From: Streptantibioticus parmotrematis
Lineage (GTDB): Bacteria; Actinomycetota; Actinomycetes; Streptomycetales; Streptomycetaceae
DNA length: 64,000 nt
Assembly (NCBI RefSeq): GCF_019890615.1
Contig: NZ_JAINVZ010000012.1
Span: 145,780 to 209,779 of the forward strand
Direction: 5' to 3'
The stretch's first letter is position 1, and each line of letters opens with the position of its first letter. Positions 45,052-54,126 of the stretch are shown here, piece by piece. Below the pieces are notes generated by a model that did no database searches, had not been told where the DNA came from, and worked only from the letters and a program-made list of their open reading frames with translations. The position numbers were made by a program, and so were the translations under genes.

Positions 45052-46238
45052 CCCGACACCCCTTCGGCCCGGAAGGCATGGCAGAAGACGACACCCCGCG
45101 CGACAGAACCCCGCGCGACAGAACCCCGCGCGACACAGGCCGCGACGAATCCGGCCTCCGCGACGACCGCGGTCACGACGACCCCGGCCACGGCGATCCC
45201 TTCGGCGCGCCTTTCGGCGAGGACGAGCTGCGCCGCCTGATGCGGAACGCCGTGGGCGACGTCGACCCCTGCCCCGAGGCGCTGGACAGGCTGCGGCGGG
45301 GTGTGCCCGCGCGGCGGGCGAGACGGCGGCAGGCCGTGGTGGGCGCCGCCGCGAGCGTGCTGCTGGTCGGCGCCGCCGTGCCCGCGCTGCTGCACGTCAC
45401 CTCCGGCGGCGGCATGGACAACACGGGCGCCGCGCACGCCCCCGGTGCCCAGGGCGACAGCAGCAGCCCCGGGGGGGACGGCGGGGGTGCCCCGGACGCC
45501 GACGGGGGCCTGCTCGGCGCTCCCGCGACCGTCACCGCCGGGCCGACCGCGTCGCCCTCCGCCGCCGCCAGCAGCGCGCCGTCGCCCGGCGCCTCCGACA
45601 GCCCGTCCGGCGTGGCGATGCCCCCCGCCACGTTCGTCACCTCGCCGGCCTGCTCGCGCACCCAGCTCGGCGACGGCACCGCGCAGGCCGCCGCCCCCGA
45701 CCAGCAGGGCCGTGTCTACGGCTCGTTCCGCGTCGTCAACGTCTCGCACACCAGCTGCACGGTGAGCGACGGCGGCGCCCTCTCGGTCACCGCCCAGGGC
45801 GCGGCCGACGCCTCCAGGATCCAGGTCGTCCAGCACACCGAGGGCGATCCGGCGACCGAGCTGCCCGACCCGGCGACCGAACCGGACTCCGTGGTCGTGC
45901 CGCCGGGCCAGGCCTACCAGGTCCGCTTCGCCTTCGTGCCCGCCCCCGGCGGCGGCACCTCGGGCTGCGCCACCGACCCGCCACCGTCCTCGGGCGGCAC
46001 CGGCGGATCGGGCGGGGCGTCCGGCGGCTCGGGCGACGGCACCGGGACCGGCTCCGGCGCGACCCCCGGCGACGGCACCGGGAACGCGGGCGGCGGCGCG
46101 GCGCCCACCAGCACCCCGTCCGGCGAGGGCGTCGCGGTGACCGACGTGACCACCCAGGGCGGCCCCGCCCCCGCCGTCACCCTGCCCTCGGCCTGCGCCG
46201 GGACCGTCTACCGCACCGAGGCGCTGCCCGTCCCGTAG
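45048..46238 (+). CDS. Membrane-anchored putative anti-sigma partner
   Basis: 396 residues, coupled (ATGA) to the sigma gene. An acidic, repeat-containing N-terminus (TPRDRTPRDRTPRDTGRD), a short cytoplasmic helix (EDELRRLMRNAVGDVDPCPEALDRLRRG) that could contact the sigma factor, one transmembrane helix (VVGAAASVLLVGAAVPALLHV), then a Pro/Gly-rich extracytoplasmic part with an Ig-like core (GRVYGSFRVVNVSHTSCTVSDGGALSVT). Fits the anti-sigma layout of this operon class, but no zinc-type ZAS motif is seen; the assignment relies on position and topology. Confidence 0.65.
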   Translation: MTRHPFGPEGMAEDDTPRDRTPRDRTPRDTGRDESGLRDDRGHDDPGHGDPFGAPFGEDELRRLMRNAVGDVDPCPEALDRLRRGVPARRARRRQAVVGAAASVLLVGAAVPALLHVTSGGGMDNTGAAHAPGAQGDSSSPGGDGGGAPDADGGLLGAPATVTAGPTASPSAAASSAPSPGASDSPSGVAMPPATFVTSPACSRTQLGDGTAQAAAPDQQGRVYGSFRVVNVSHTSCTVSDGGALSVTAQGAADASRIQVVQHTEGDPATELPDPATEPDSVVVPPGQAYQVRFAFVPAPGGGTSGCATDPPPSSGGTGGSGGASGGSGDGTGTGSGATPGDGTGNAGGGAAPTSTPSGEGVAVTDVTTQGGPAPAVTLPSACAGTVYRTEALPVP

Positions 46239-46293
46239 CCGGGAGCCGGGGGGCGGGTCCGTGCGGCCCGCCGCGCCCCCTTACCGTTGAGAC

Positions 46294-47169
46294 GTGTACC
46301 GGTTCCTGCTGACCCCCCGCTGGCTCGGGATCACCCTCGTCTCGCTCCTCGCCATCCCCTTCTGCGTCTTCATGGGGACCTGGCAGCTGAGCCGGTTCGA
46401 CGCGCGCGTCGCCCAGCACCGCACCGCCGAGCACGCGCCGCGCCCCGGCACCGCCCCCGCCGTCCCGCTGAGCCGGGCCCTGCCGACCGTGAAGACCCCG
46501 GTCGACCAGGCCACCTCGGGACGGAACGTCACCGTGACCGGGCACTACGACCCCGCCCACCAGTACCTCGTGCCGGACCGCTACGTGGACAACCGCGGCG
46601 GCTTCTACGTGCTCGGGCTGCTGCGCACCGGCGACGGCGCGCTGCCGGTGGTGCGCGGCTGGCTGCCCGGCGACGCCGACCACCCCGGGCACGTTCCGGC
46701 GCCGCCGCCCGGGCAGGTCACCGTCACCGGCACCCTCCAGGCGTCGGAGGCACCGGGCGACGACGGGGTGGACTCCGACGGCGGGCTGCCCGCCGGACAG
46801 CTCGGCATGATCAGCGCCGCCTCGCTGGTCAACCTGGTGCCGTACCCGGTCTACAACGGGTGGATCACGCTGGTCGACGCCGCGGCGCCGATGAAGCCGG
46901 TGCCGCCCGCCGCGCCGCCCAACACCGGCCTGGACATGCAGGCGTTCCAGAACCTCGGCTACACCGGCGAGTGGTTCGTCTTCGCCGGTTTCGTGGTCTT
47001 CATCTGGGTCCGGCTGGCCCGCCGCGAGGCGGAGGTCGCCCGGGACCGGGCACTGGGCCTGATCCCGGACGAGGAGGACGACGACACGGAGCCGGAGCCG
47101 GACGACGAGGCGAGCACGGGCGACGAGGTGGAGGCGGACGCCGCCGCCTCACACCCCGTCACGCCGTAA
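46294..47169 (+). CDS. SURF1-family cytochrome oxidase assembly protein
   Basis: 291 residues from GTG 46294. N-terminal helix (GITLVSLLAIPFCVFMGTWQLSRF) and C-terminal helix (WFVFAGFVVFIWVRLARREAEV) enclose a periplasmic domain (VTVTGHYDPAHQYLVPDRYVDNRGGFYVLGLLRT); the GTWQ motif of SURF1 is present. It helps assembly of heme-copper oxidase. The acidic C-terminal tail is specific to actinobacteria. Confidence 0.85.
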   Translation: MYRFLLTPRWLGITLVSLLAIPFCVFMGTWQLSRFDARVAQHRTAEHAPRPGTAPAVPLSRALPTVKTPVDQATSGRNVTVTGHYDPAHQYLVPDRYVDNRGGFYVLGLLRTGDGALPVVRGWLPGDADHPGHVPAPPPGQVTVTGTLQASEAPGDDGVDSDGGLPAGQLGMISAASLVNLVPYPVYNGWITLVDAAAPMKPVPPAAPPNTGLDMQAFQNLGYTGEWFVFAGFVVFIWVRLARREAEVARDRALGLIPDEEDDDTEPEPDDEASTGDEVEADAAASHPVTP

Positions 47170-47185
47170 CGGCCGTAGCAGCCGC

Positions 47186-49030
47186 TCAGGACTGCGGTGC
47201 CGAGCCCACGCCGCTCAGCGGGGGCCGTTCGCCGGAGTCCGGGCCGCCGCCCAGGTGCTTCTCGGCGAACGCCAGCTCCAGCCGCAGCTGCTTGATCCGC
47301 TCCTCGACGACGAGCGAGCCGTGCCCGGCGTCGTAGCGGTAGACCTCGTGGGCCTTGCCCAGCTCCGCCAGCCGCCCCACGTAGTTGTCGATCTGCCGTA
47401 TCGGGCAGCGCGGGTCGTTGGTGCCGGCCGAGACGAACACCGGCGCCCGCACGGCCTCCACGTAGGTGATCGGCGACGACGCGGTGTAGCGCTCGGGCAC
47501 CTCCTGCGGCGAGCCGCCGAACATCGTGCGGTCCAGCGCCTTCAGCGGCTCCATCTCGTCCTCGTAGCTGGCCAGGTAGTCCGCCACCGGCACCGCCGCG
47601 AGCCCCACCGACCACGACTGCGGCTGGGTGCCCAGCCCCAGCAGCGTCAGGTAGCCGCCCCACGAGCCGCCGGACAGCACCAGCCGCGACGGGTCGGCCA
47701 GCCCGCTGTCCACCGCCCAGGCGCGCACCGCCGCGATGTCCTCCAGCTCGATCAGGCCCACGCGGATCTTCAGCGCGTCCGTCCACTCCCGCCCGTAGCC
47801 GGTGGAACCGCGGTAGTTGACGCGTACGACCGCGTAGCCGTGGTCGACCCAGGCCGCCGGGGCCGCCGCGAAGGCGTCGCTGTCGTGCCAGGCGGGACCG
47901 CCGTGGATGTCGAAGACGGTCGGGAACGGGCCCTCGCCCTCGGGCCGCTGCACCAGCGCGTGCACCGGGCCGCCCGGGCCGTCCACCCAGACGTCCTCGA
48001 CCGGCACCGACGCCGGGGCGGTGAAGCCCGGCGCCTCCAGCACGAGGTCGCCCCGGTCGGAGCGCACCTGCGGCGGCAGCGCGGCCGACGACCACAGGAA
48101 CTCCACCGTGCCGTCCGGGCGGGCGGTGGCGCCGCCGATGGTGCCGGGGTCGGTGGGGATGCGGGTGAGCGCGCCGCTCGCCAGCTCGTGGCGCCACAGC
48201 TCGCTGCGGCCCCGGTAGGTGTGCTCGACCAGCAGCGCCGAGCCGTCCGGGTACCAGTCGGCGCTGATGTCGCCGGGCAGGTCGATCGCCAGTTCCGTCA
48301 GCCCGCCGCTCGCCACGTCCCACAGCGCGGGCTCCCAGCGGCCGCGCCGCTGGTGGCCGACGAGCAGCCGGGTGTCGCCCGCGACCGGGGCGAACCCCAG
48401 GCATTCCAGGCCGAGTTCGCGGGTGCCGCCCTCGGTGTCGTCCAGCTCGGCGACCGTACGGCCGTCGAGGCCCACCACGCGCAGCGCGCTGTGCATCGCG
48501 TCGCCGTGCTCGGTGTGCTCGATCACCAGCAGCGTGCCGTCCTCGCTGAGGTCGCCGACGCCCGCGGACTGCTCGTGGCGGTAGATCTCCACCGGCTCGG
48601 CGCCCGGCCGCAGCACGTGCACCGTGGTGCCCTCGTCGTCCGTCGAGCAGCCGACGACCGCGAGCCCGTCACGGCCCAGCGCGATCCCCGCCGGGTACGC
48701 GGCGGCCACCCCGGGCGCGGCCGGGACGTCCTCGCCGCCGTGGAACGGCTGGCGCATCCACACGCCGAACTCGTCGCCGTCGGTGTCGGAGAACCACCAC
48801 ACCCACGCGCCGTCCGGCGTCAGCGTGCCGTCGGTCGTGCCGTTCGGCCGGTCGGTCACCTGCCGTCGCGCGCCGGTCGCGCGGTCCCAGGCGTACAGCT
48901 CGAACGTCCCCGTGGCGTTGGAGACGAACAACGAACGGTCAGGGGCGTCCTGCGCCCACTCCGGGAGCCCCACCCGCGGTGCCCGGAACCGCTTCTCCCA
49001 CTCCGGCATGCCGGCCAAGACATCACTCAT
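47186..49030 (-). CDS. Prolyl oligopeptidase family (S9) serine peptidase
   Basis: 614 residues from ATG 49030 (MSDVLAGMPEWEKRF; an ATG 12 bp upstream is also open). N-terminal beta-propeller (RATGARRQVTDRP ... DGAWVWWFSDTDGDEFG), then an alpha/beta hydrolase with catalytic Ser in VLSGGSWGGYLTLLG, Asp in VSAGTNDPRCPIRQID and His in YDAGHGSLV. Probably cytosolic, cleaving short peptides. Leftward, downstream of DUF1059; tandem repeats precede it. Confidence 0.9.
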   Translation of the reverse strand: MSDVLAGMPEWEKRFRAPRVGLPEWAQDAPDRSLFVSNATGTFELYAWDRATGARRQVTDRPNGTTDGTLTPDGAWVWWFSDTDGDEFGVWMRQPFHGGEDVPAAPGVAAAYPAGIALGRDGLAVVGCSTDDEGTTVHVLRPGAEPVEIYRHEQSAGVGDLSEDGTLLVIEHTEHGDAMHSALRVVGLDGRTVAELDDTEGGTRELGLECLGFAPVAGDTRLLVGHQRRGRWEPALWDVASGGLTELAIDLPGDISADWYPDGSALLVEHTYRGRSELWRHELASGALTRIPTDPGTIGGATARPDGTVEFLWSSAALPPQVRSDRGDLVLEAPGFTAPASVPVEDVWVDGPGGPVHALVQRPEGEGPFPTVFDIHGGPAWHDSDAFAAAPAAWVDHGYAVVRVNYRGSTGYGREWTDALKIRVGLIELEDIAAVRAWAVDSGLADPSRLVLSGGSWGGYLTLLGLGTQPQSWSVGLAAVPVADYLASYEDEMEPLKALDRTMFGGSPQEVPERYTASSPITYVEAVRAPVFVSAGTNDPRCPIRQIDNYVGRLAELGKAHEVYRYDAGHGSLVVEERIKQLRLELAFAEKHLGGGPDSGERPPLSGVGSAPQS

Positions 49031-49130
49031 ACCGTCCATCAAACCCGATCCGCCGCCGGCGGGGCAGGCTGCGTCGGGTCACACGTGCCGGAGCGGACGG
49101 GCCGCGCCCGCCGGACAGGCCGAAGCGGCC

Positions 49131-49200
49131 GGGTCACACGTACTGGGTCACACGTACTGGGTCACACGTACTGGGTCACACGTGCCGGGTCACACGTGCT
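49131..49200. repeat. Five tandem 14-bp repeats
   Basis: Units gggtcacacgtact (three), gggtcacacgtgcc and gggtcacacgtgct follow one another from 49131 to 49200; a sixth lone copy lies at 49076-49089. Located between DUF1059 and the S9 peptidase, both leftward, so they may hold repeated regulator sites or be a VNTR. The last copy overlaps the DUF1059 stop region. Confidence 0.75.
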
Positions 49201-49381
49201 GGGGTGCCTCGTCCTTCAGCATCGAGCGGATGCCCTCGCGCAGCGCGGGGGTGTCCTGCTCGCTGTGGACGGACGCGGCGTGCTCCGCGGCGGCGCGCAC
49301 CACCTCGTCCTCCTCGCCGGAGATGGCCAGCGAGCAGTCGACCTCGCTGGGATAGTCGCGGCAGTCGATCGTCTTGCGCAT
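49190..49381 (-). CDS. DUF1059 small protein
   Basis: 63 residues with MRKTIDCRDYPSEVDCSLAI, two cysteines C-x8-C near the start as typical for DUF1059, and a helical C-terminus (EVVRAAAEHAASVH). Single gene with a GGAGGT-like RBS (AGGTCCCTC region). Function unknown; the cysteines suggest metal or redox binding. Confidence 0.8.
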   Translation of the reverse strand: MRKTIDCRDYPSEVDCSLAISGEEDEVVRAAAEHAASVHSEQDTPALREGIRSMLKDEAPQHV

Positions 49382-49551
49382 GAGGGACCTCCCGGGTCTG
49401 TTCCGTGCCCCCGGTTCCGTACCCCCAGTCTCGTCGCGCCGAGTCGCCCCGCGCTGTACGGGAAACCCCGTATGGCCGCGCGCCCCGCGCCCTGCTGGAG
49501 TGGGAACCGTTGGAGTGGGGGCGTAACCCGACCACCGGGAGGTGGACCGCC

Positions 49552-50637
49552 ATGGCGACGCGGACCCCGGCGCCCGAGCGGCACGTGGACGAAGACAAGG
49601 TGATGGAGTTCCTGGAGCAGGTGGTCACCGACGGGGCCGCCGCGATGTCGGGGCTGTGCACGTCGATCGGCGACCGGCTCGGGCTCTACACCGCGATGGC
49701 CGGAGCGGGCCCGCTGACCTCGGCCCAACTCGCCGACCGCGCGGGCCTGATGGAGCGCTACGTACGCGAATGGCTGGCGGCGCAGGTGGCCGGCGAGTAC
49801 GTCACGTACGACGCCGGGGACGACACCTACACGCTGCCGGACGAGCACGCCGCCGTGCTCGCCGACGCGAGCGTGCCCACCTACGCGGCCGGGTTCTTCA
49901 CCATGCTTCAGGCGCTGTACGACACCGAGGACGCGCTGCTGGAGGCGTTCCGCAGCGGGGACGGGGTGGGCTGGGAGGCGCACGGCCCGGCGCTGTTCGC
50001 GGGCACCGCCAAGTTCTTCCGGCCCGGCTACACCGCGGCGCTGGTGCCCGAGTGGCTGCCCGCGCTGGAGGACGGCGGGCGCAGGCTGGCCGACGGCGGC
50101 AAGGTGGCCGACGTGGGGTGCGGGTTCGGCTACTCGACGATGCTGATGGCCCGCGAGTACCCCGCGTCCTCCTTCCACGGCTTCGACTTCCACCGGCCCT
50201 CGGTCGAGCGGGCCCGGGAGATCGCGGCGCGGGAGGGGCTGGCGGACCGGGTGGGCTTCGACGTGGCGACGGCGCAGGACTACCCCGGCGAGGACTACGA
50301 CCTGGTCACCTTCTTCGACTGCCTGCACGACATGGGCGACCCGGGCGCGGCCCTGCGGCACGTCGGCGAGACGCTCGCGGACGACGGGAGCTGCATGATC
50401 GTCGAGCCCAACGTCTCGGACGACGTACGCGAGAACGGCCATCCCATCCGCCGGGCGATGGTCAACGCCTCCGTCGCCCTGTGCCTGCCCGCCGCCCTCG
50501 CCCAGCACGGGCCCAGCGCGATGGGCAATCACGCGGGCGAGGAGGCCCTGCGCGACCTGGCAGGACGCGCGGGCCTGACGCACTGGCGGCTGGCCGCGGA
50601 GTCCCCGGTCAACAAGGTCTACGAGGTGAGCAGGTAG
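49552..50637 (+). CDS. SAM-dependent methyltransferase with winged-helix N-terminal domain
   Basis: 361 residues from ATG 49552 (RBS GGGAGGTGG). Residues about 10-90 form the dimerization/winged-helix domain (MEFLEQVVTDGAAAMSGL, LADRAGLMERYVREWLAAQVA), followed by a class I methyltransferase: motif I VADVGCGFGYSTML, VTFFDCLHDMGDP. Similar to Rv2258c-type proteins of unknown substrate. A GTG frame 49 codons earlier overlaps the divergent DUF1059 gene and is unlikely. Confidence 0.85.
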   Translation: MATRTPAPERHVDEDKVMEFLEQVVTDGAAAMSGLCTSIGDRLGLYTAMAGAGPLTSAQLADRAGLMERYVREWLAAQVAGEYVTYDAGDDTYTLPDEHAAVLADASVPTYAAGFFTMLQALYDTEDALLEAFRSGDGVGWEAHGPALFAGTAKFFRPGYTAALVPEWLPALEDGGRRLADGGKVADVGCGFGYSTMLMAREYPASSFHGFDFHRPSVERAREIAAREGLADRVGFDVATAQDYPGEDYDLVTFFDCLHDMGDPGAALRHVGETLADDGSCMIVEPNVSDDVRENGHPIRRAMVNASVALCLPAALAQHGPSAMGNHAGEEALRDLAGRAGLTHWRLAAESPVNKVYEVSR

Positions 50638-50747
50638 TCCCTCCCCGGCTCCGCCGCCCCGCCCTGCTCCCGCGTCGCGCCCGCCCCTGCCCCGCTCCCG
50701 GCCCCGGGAGGCTTGACCGGTGAACAGGGCGGGCGGAGGCTTGAAGG

Positions 50748-51509
50748 GTGACCGCCGCGCCCGGGGAGGCCGGGCTGCGACGCATCCTCGCGGTCGTGGA
50801 CCTCCTGATTGACGCCGTCGACGAGGAGACGCTCCTCCCGGCGCTGCTGCCGTCGCTGCTGCGCACCGTGCCGGGGGACAGCCTGGTGTGGTCGGTCCGG
50901 CCGTATCTCCCCGGGGAGCCGGTGGTGAGCCTGCCGCGAGACCTGCTGTCCCCGCGGGAACTGGCCGCGTTCGCCGCGCACCGCGCCCGCGACCCGCTGG
51001 TCGCGCACACCACGGTGGGCTCGGGCGTGCCGATGCGGCGCTCCGACCTCCAGACGCGGGCGGAGACCCGGCGGCTGGGCGCGTACGCGGAGGTGTACCG
51101 GCCGATCGGCGCCGAGTACCAGCTCGCGATGGCGTTCCCGGCGGGCCGCGGACCCCGCGGGCGGCGCAGCGTGTGCTGCGTGGTGAACCGCTCCGCGCGC
51201 GACTTCGACGACGCGGACCTGGCGGCGGCCGCCCTGCTGCGCAGCCGCCTCAGCCACGCGCTGACCCGCCTGTCGACGGAACCGGATCCGCCGACGGCCC
51301 CTCGCGGGGCGGGCGACGGGATCACCCCGCGCGAGGCGGCGGTGCTCGACCTGCTGGCGCGGGGGCTGACCGACCGGCAGATCAGTCACCGCCTGGGCGT
51401 CAGCCCCCGCACCGTCGACAAGCACCTGGAACACGCCTACCCGAAACTCGGGGCCCACGGCCGCGTCGAGGCGGCGACCCGCTGGCTGCACCGGCGGCCG
51501 CCGCCGTGA
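50748..51509 (+). CDS. LuxR-family transcriptional regulator
   Basis: 253 residues from GTG 50748. C-terminal HTH at residues about 190-250 (ITPREAAVLDLLARGLTDRQISHRLGVSPRTVDKHLEHAYPKLG). The N-terminal 180 residues resemble a GAF/PAS-like sensor without clear motif. No receiver domain. Its target cannot be inferred; it lies 110 bp downstream of the methyltransferase gene in the same direction. Confidence 0.85.
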   Translation: MTAAPGEAGLRRILAVVDLLIDAVDEETLLPALLPSLLRTVPGDSLVWSVRPYLPGEPVVSLPRDLLSPRELAAFAAHRARDPLVAHTTVGSGVPMRRSDLQTRAETRRLGAYAEVYRPIGAEYQLAMAFPAGRGPRGRRSVCCVVNRSARDFDDADLAAAALLRSRLSHALTRLSTEPDPPTAPRGAGDGITPREAAVLDLLARGLTDRQISHRLGVSPRTVDKHLEHAYPKLGAHGRVEAATRWLHRRPPP

Positions 51510-51562
51510 CCCGGTGACGTGGAGAACCTCTGGCACCCCCGCGTGTCAGACGTGTCCCGTGC

Positions 51563-53476
51563 TCACGGCAGGCCCGGGGCGTCCGCGCACCACCTCGCCT
51601 CGTCCGGGGCCGAGTCGCCGCAGCTGCCCTCCAGGGTGGGCGGTCGGCCGTGCGCCACCGTCAGGATCGCCACCATCTTGCGGACCGGCACGTGGTCGGG
51701 GCCGATGGTGATGGGCGCGCTGGCCGCGCCGCCGATGCGCAGACCGCCCAGCGCCCGCGCCAGCCCGGCCCGGGTCGCCGACGGGCCCAGGTTCTCGATC
51801 GCGGTGAGCATGGTGAGCGTCGCGTCGTAGCCGAGCGCCGCGTGCCCGTCCAGCGACCGGCCCTCGTTGCCGTCGCACTCGAAGGGGAAGAGGGTGTCGA
51901 GCGTCGCGTAGAAGGTGTTGCCCGCGCCCTGTTCGCAGGTCTGCGGTGCGATGGCGAACGACGTGTAGTGGAAGGGCACCGAGCGGTACATGCCGCGCAG
52001 CCGGGGGTCGGCGACGTACCGCGTGATGTCGTCGTCGGTCAGGATGCGCGGCGGGGTGTCGCCGCAGGTCGAGTAGATGCCGTTGAGGAAGTCGCCGAAG
52101 TCCTCGGCGCGGCCCGCGTAGTAGACGGTGCCGGGGTAGCCGCACGCCGTCGCGCCCGCGCCGTCCGCCGAGGGCGGCCCGCCCGGACGGCTGAACGCGG
52201 GCCTGAACGCGGCCTGTTGAACGGCCACCCCCTTCGCCGCGAGGGCCGCGCGCAGGTCGGCGGTCAGGTTGCGGCTGTACAGGTCGTCCGGGTCGGCGGA
52301 CGCGTAGATCCGCACCGAGCGCGCCCCGGCGCCGTCGCCCGCGGTGAGGAACGCGGTGTCGACCGCGGCCGCCCAGCGGTCCTGCGGCGCCACCTGGAAG
52401 TACATCGGCGAGGCCGAGGCGAACTGGTCGGCGGACAGCGCCGCGGCCATCATCGGCACGCCCTGGCGGCCGAACTCCCGGATGGTGCGCAGCGTCTGGG
52501 TGCGGCTCTGGTCCAGGCCGACCACACCGATCGCGGGCGGACCGGAGGCTCCGGTGCCCCGCGGCCACCGGGCCAGCAGGTCCGCCGCCTCCACGCCGTG
52601 CGCCATCCCGGCCGCGCCGTTGACGACCAGGACGTTCACCAGCGGTGCGCCAGGCGTCTCACGTTCCAGCGACAGCCGCTGCGCCGCGGCGATCCCCTCC
52701 AGCGTCTCCCGCTCGGCGACCAGGGTGGTGGGGAAGGAGTCCCGGGAGGTCAGCGCGCCCACGTAGGCGAGGGTGACGTAGGGGCGTTCGGGCTGCCGCA
52801 GGTGGTCGGCGGCGCCGGTGCGGTTCTGCTGGTCGATCACCTTGACGACGTCGGCGAGCGGCCGGGACGAGGGCGTGAACGCGGTCGTGCCGCCGCTGAC
52901 CCCCCAGCACTCCCCGGTGGCGGTGTCCATGCGCAGGTCCTGGCCCTGGCATGAACCGGTGGTCGCGTCGGCGTTTGACGCGTGCCGGAAGGAGAAGAAT
53001 CCCGGAACCGCGAGGATCGCCACGACCGTCACCGCGGTCAGGACGGCCATCCCCGTGAGCACGCCGCGCAGCAGCAGCCGGGGCGCCCGGTCCGACGCCC
53101 GGCTCGCGGCGGGCACTTCGGGTTCCGCGGCGGCTTCGTCGGGGGCGGTGGCGGCGGTGGCGTTCGGGTCCGTCGCCGTGGGCGTCCCGGGCGGTATCCC
53201 CCGTTCCAGCCGTCTTCGGGTGGCGACCCAGTCGGCCGGGTCCGCACCGCAGGCCCGGACGAACGCGGTGAGCAGGTCCTCGCGCGGCAACGTGCCGCGG
53301 TTGAGCGCGGTCGCGAGCGTGCTGGCCGGAAGTACGTCACCGTTGCGGGTGGCCGTCCTTTCCAACTGCCGGTACGACAGCGCCGATTGTTCCTTCAGTC
53401 TTCTGAGCTGCGCCATGAATTCCGCCGGCGTCGCGGTGCCGAGTGGATCGGCAGGTGGGGTCCCCGTATTCATCAC
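51563..53476 (-). CDS. HTH - transmembrane - periplasmic-binding-protein fusion
   Basis: 637 residues. N-terminal XRE-type helix-turn-helix (residues about 15-75: AEFMAQLRRLKEQSALSYRQLE, LPASTLATALNRGTLPREDLL), an acidic Pro/Ala linker, one transmembrane helix (LTGMAVLTAVTVVAILAVPGFF), then an extracytoplasmic type I periplasmic-binding domain (ERPYVTLAYVGALTSRDSFP ... VVGLDQSRTQTLRTIREFGRQGVPMMAAALSA ... YPGTVYYAGRAEDFGDFL). The layout puts a ligand receptor outside and a DNA-binding domain inside in one polypeptide. Divergent from the SDP-like operon, so a sensor/regulator of it is an attractive guess. Confidence 0.75.
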   Translation of the reverse strand: MMNTGTPPADPLGTATPAEFMAQLRRLKEQSALSYRQLERTATRNGDVLPASTLATALNRGTLPREDLLTAFVRACGADPADWVATRRRLERGIPPGTPTATDPNATAATAPDEAAAEPEVPAASRASDRAPRLLLRGVLTGMAVLTAVTVVAILAVPGFFSFRHASNADATTGSCQGQDLRMDTATGECWGVSGGTTAFTPSSRPLADVVKVIDQQNRTGAADHLRQPERPYVTLAYVGALTSRDSFPTTLVAERETLEGIAAAQRLSLERETPGAPLVNVLVVNGAAGMAHGVEAADLLARWPRGTGASGPPAIGVVGLDQSRTQTLRTIREFGRQGVPMMAAALSADQFASASPMYFQVAPQDRWAAAVDTAFLTAGDGAGARSVRIYASADPDDLYSRNLTADLRAALAAKGVAVQQAAFRPAFSRPGGPPSADGAGATACGYPGTVYYAGRAEDFGDFLNGIYSTCGDTPPRILTDDDITRYVADPRLRGMYRSVPFHYTSFAIAPQTCEQGAGNTFYATLDTLFPFECDGNEGRSLDGHAALGYDATLTMLTAIENLGPSATRAGLARALGGLRIGGAASAPITIGPDHVPVRKMVAILTVAHGRPPTLEGSCGDSAPDEARWCADAPGLP

Positions 53477-53503
53477 TTCTCTTGTCTCCGCTGGTCAGAC
53501 GGC

Positions 53504-53531
53504 GTACAGGGGTTGTTCTACTACCCCGTAC
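53504..53531. promoter_or_regulatory. Inverted repeat in the divergent control region
   Basis: GTAC-A-GGGGT (53504-53513) / ACCCC-GTAC (53523-53531), in the 195-bp gap between the HTH-PBP fusion and the exported peptide gene. Confidence 0.45.
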
Positions 53532-53671
53532 GAGACATCCACAAGGCGTACGGGACACGGCTCGGACACGGTCGAACGCGTTCACTCTTGACCCCGCCGG
53601 TCCCCGGCTCGCTAGCTTCCTCGAGGGCGCCCGAACGTATGAACCAGCCAAATAACGGGAGGAAGAAGAAC

Positions 53672-54118
53672 GTGGCGATGAACAGGACTGTTGCCGGTGT
53701 GCTGGTGGCGGCGATCGCCGCCGGTGCCGTCGGCGTGACGTCGGCCGGCTCCGCGTCCGCGTCGGCCCTGCCGACCCAGAAGGCCGCTGCCGCGCAGTCC
53801 CTCGCGGCCCCGACGGTGCTGTCCAAGGGCGCCCAGCCGGAGTTCCTGAGCGCCCTGGCGGACGACGCGGTGAAGGTCGCCGCGACCGTCAACGCGACCA
53901 AGGTCACCTACGAGGCGACCAAGAAGGTGGTCAGCACCAGCAAGAAGGTGGCGGCCAAGGCGTCGAAGTACGTCAAGAAGGCGGCCCCGGTCGCCGAGGA
54001 CGCGGCCGAGGTCACCGCCGAGGAGTCGTCGTCCTCGTGCAGCGGCACCCCGGTGACCAGCCCCGCGTCGCAGCACGGCGTCATCGCCGGCGACGCGCAG
54101 TTCGACGCCCAGAACTGA
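53672..54118 (+). CDS. Lys-rich exported peptide, SdpC-like pro-toxin candidate
   Basis: 148 residues from GTG 53672 (GGGAGGAAGAAGAAC upstream; ATG at 53678 or 53639 are alternatives). Signal peptide VAGVLVAAIAAGAVGVTSAGSASA. The mature part has an amphipathic Lys/Ala/Val helix (VKVAATVNATKVTYEATKKVV, STSKKVAAKASKYVKKAA), an acidic segment and a C-terminal stretch with one Cys (ESSSSCSGTPVTSP). First gene of an operon with DUF5819 and HTTM. In Bacillus, SdpC is an exported precursor cut to a small membrane toxin by SdpA/SdpB. Homology to SdpC is not evident; the call rests on size, secretion, composition and context. Confidence 0.55.
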   Translation: MAMNRTVAGVLVAAIAAGAVGVTSAGSASASALPTQKAAAAQSLAAPTVLSKGAQPEFLSALADDAVKVAATVNATKVTYEATKKVVSTSKKVAAKASKYVKKAAPVAEDAAEVTAEESSSSCSGTPVTSPASQHGVIAGDAQFDAQN

Positions 54119-54126
54119 TCACCGGG

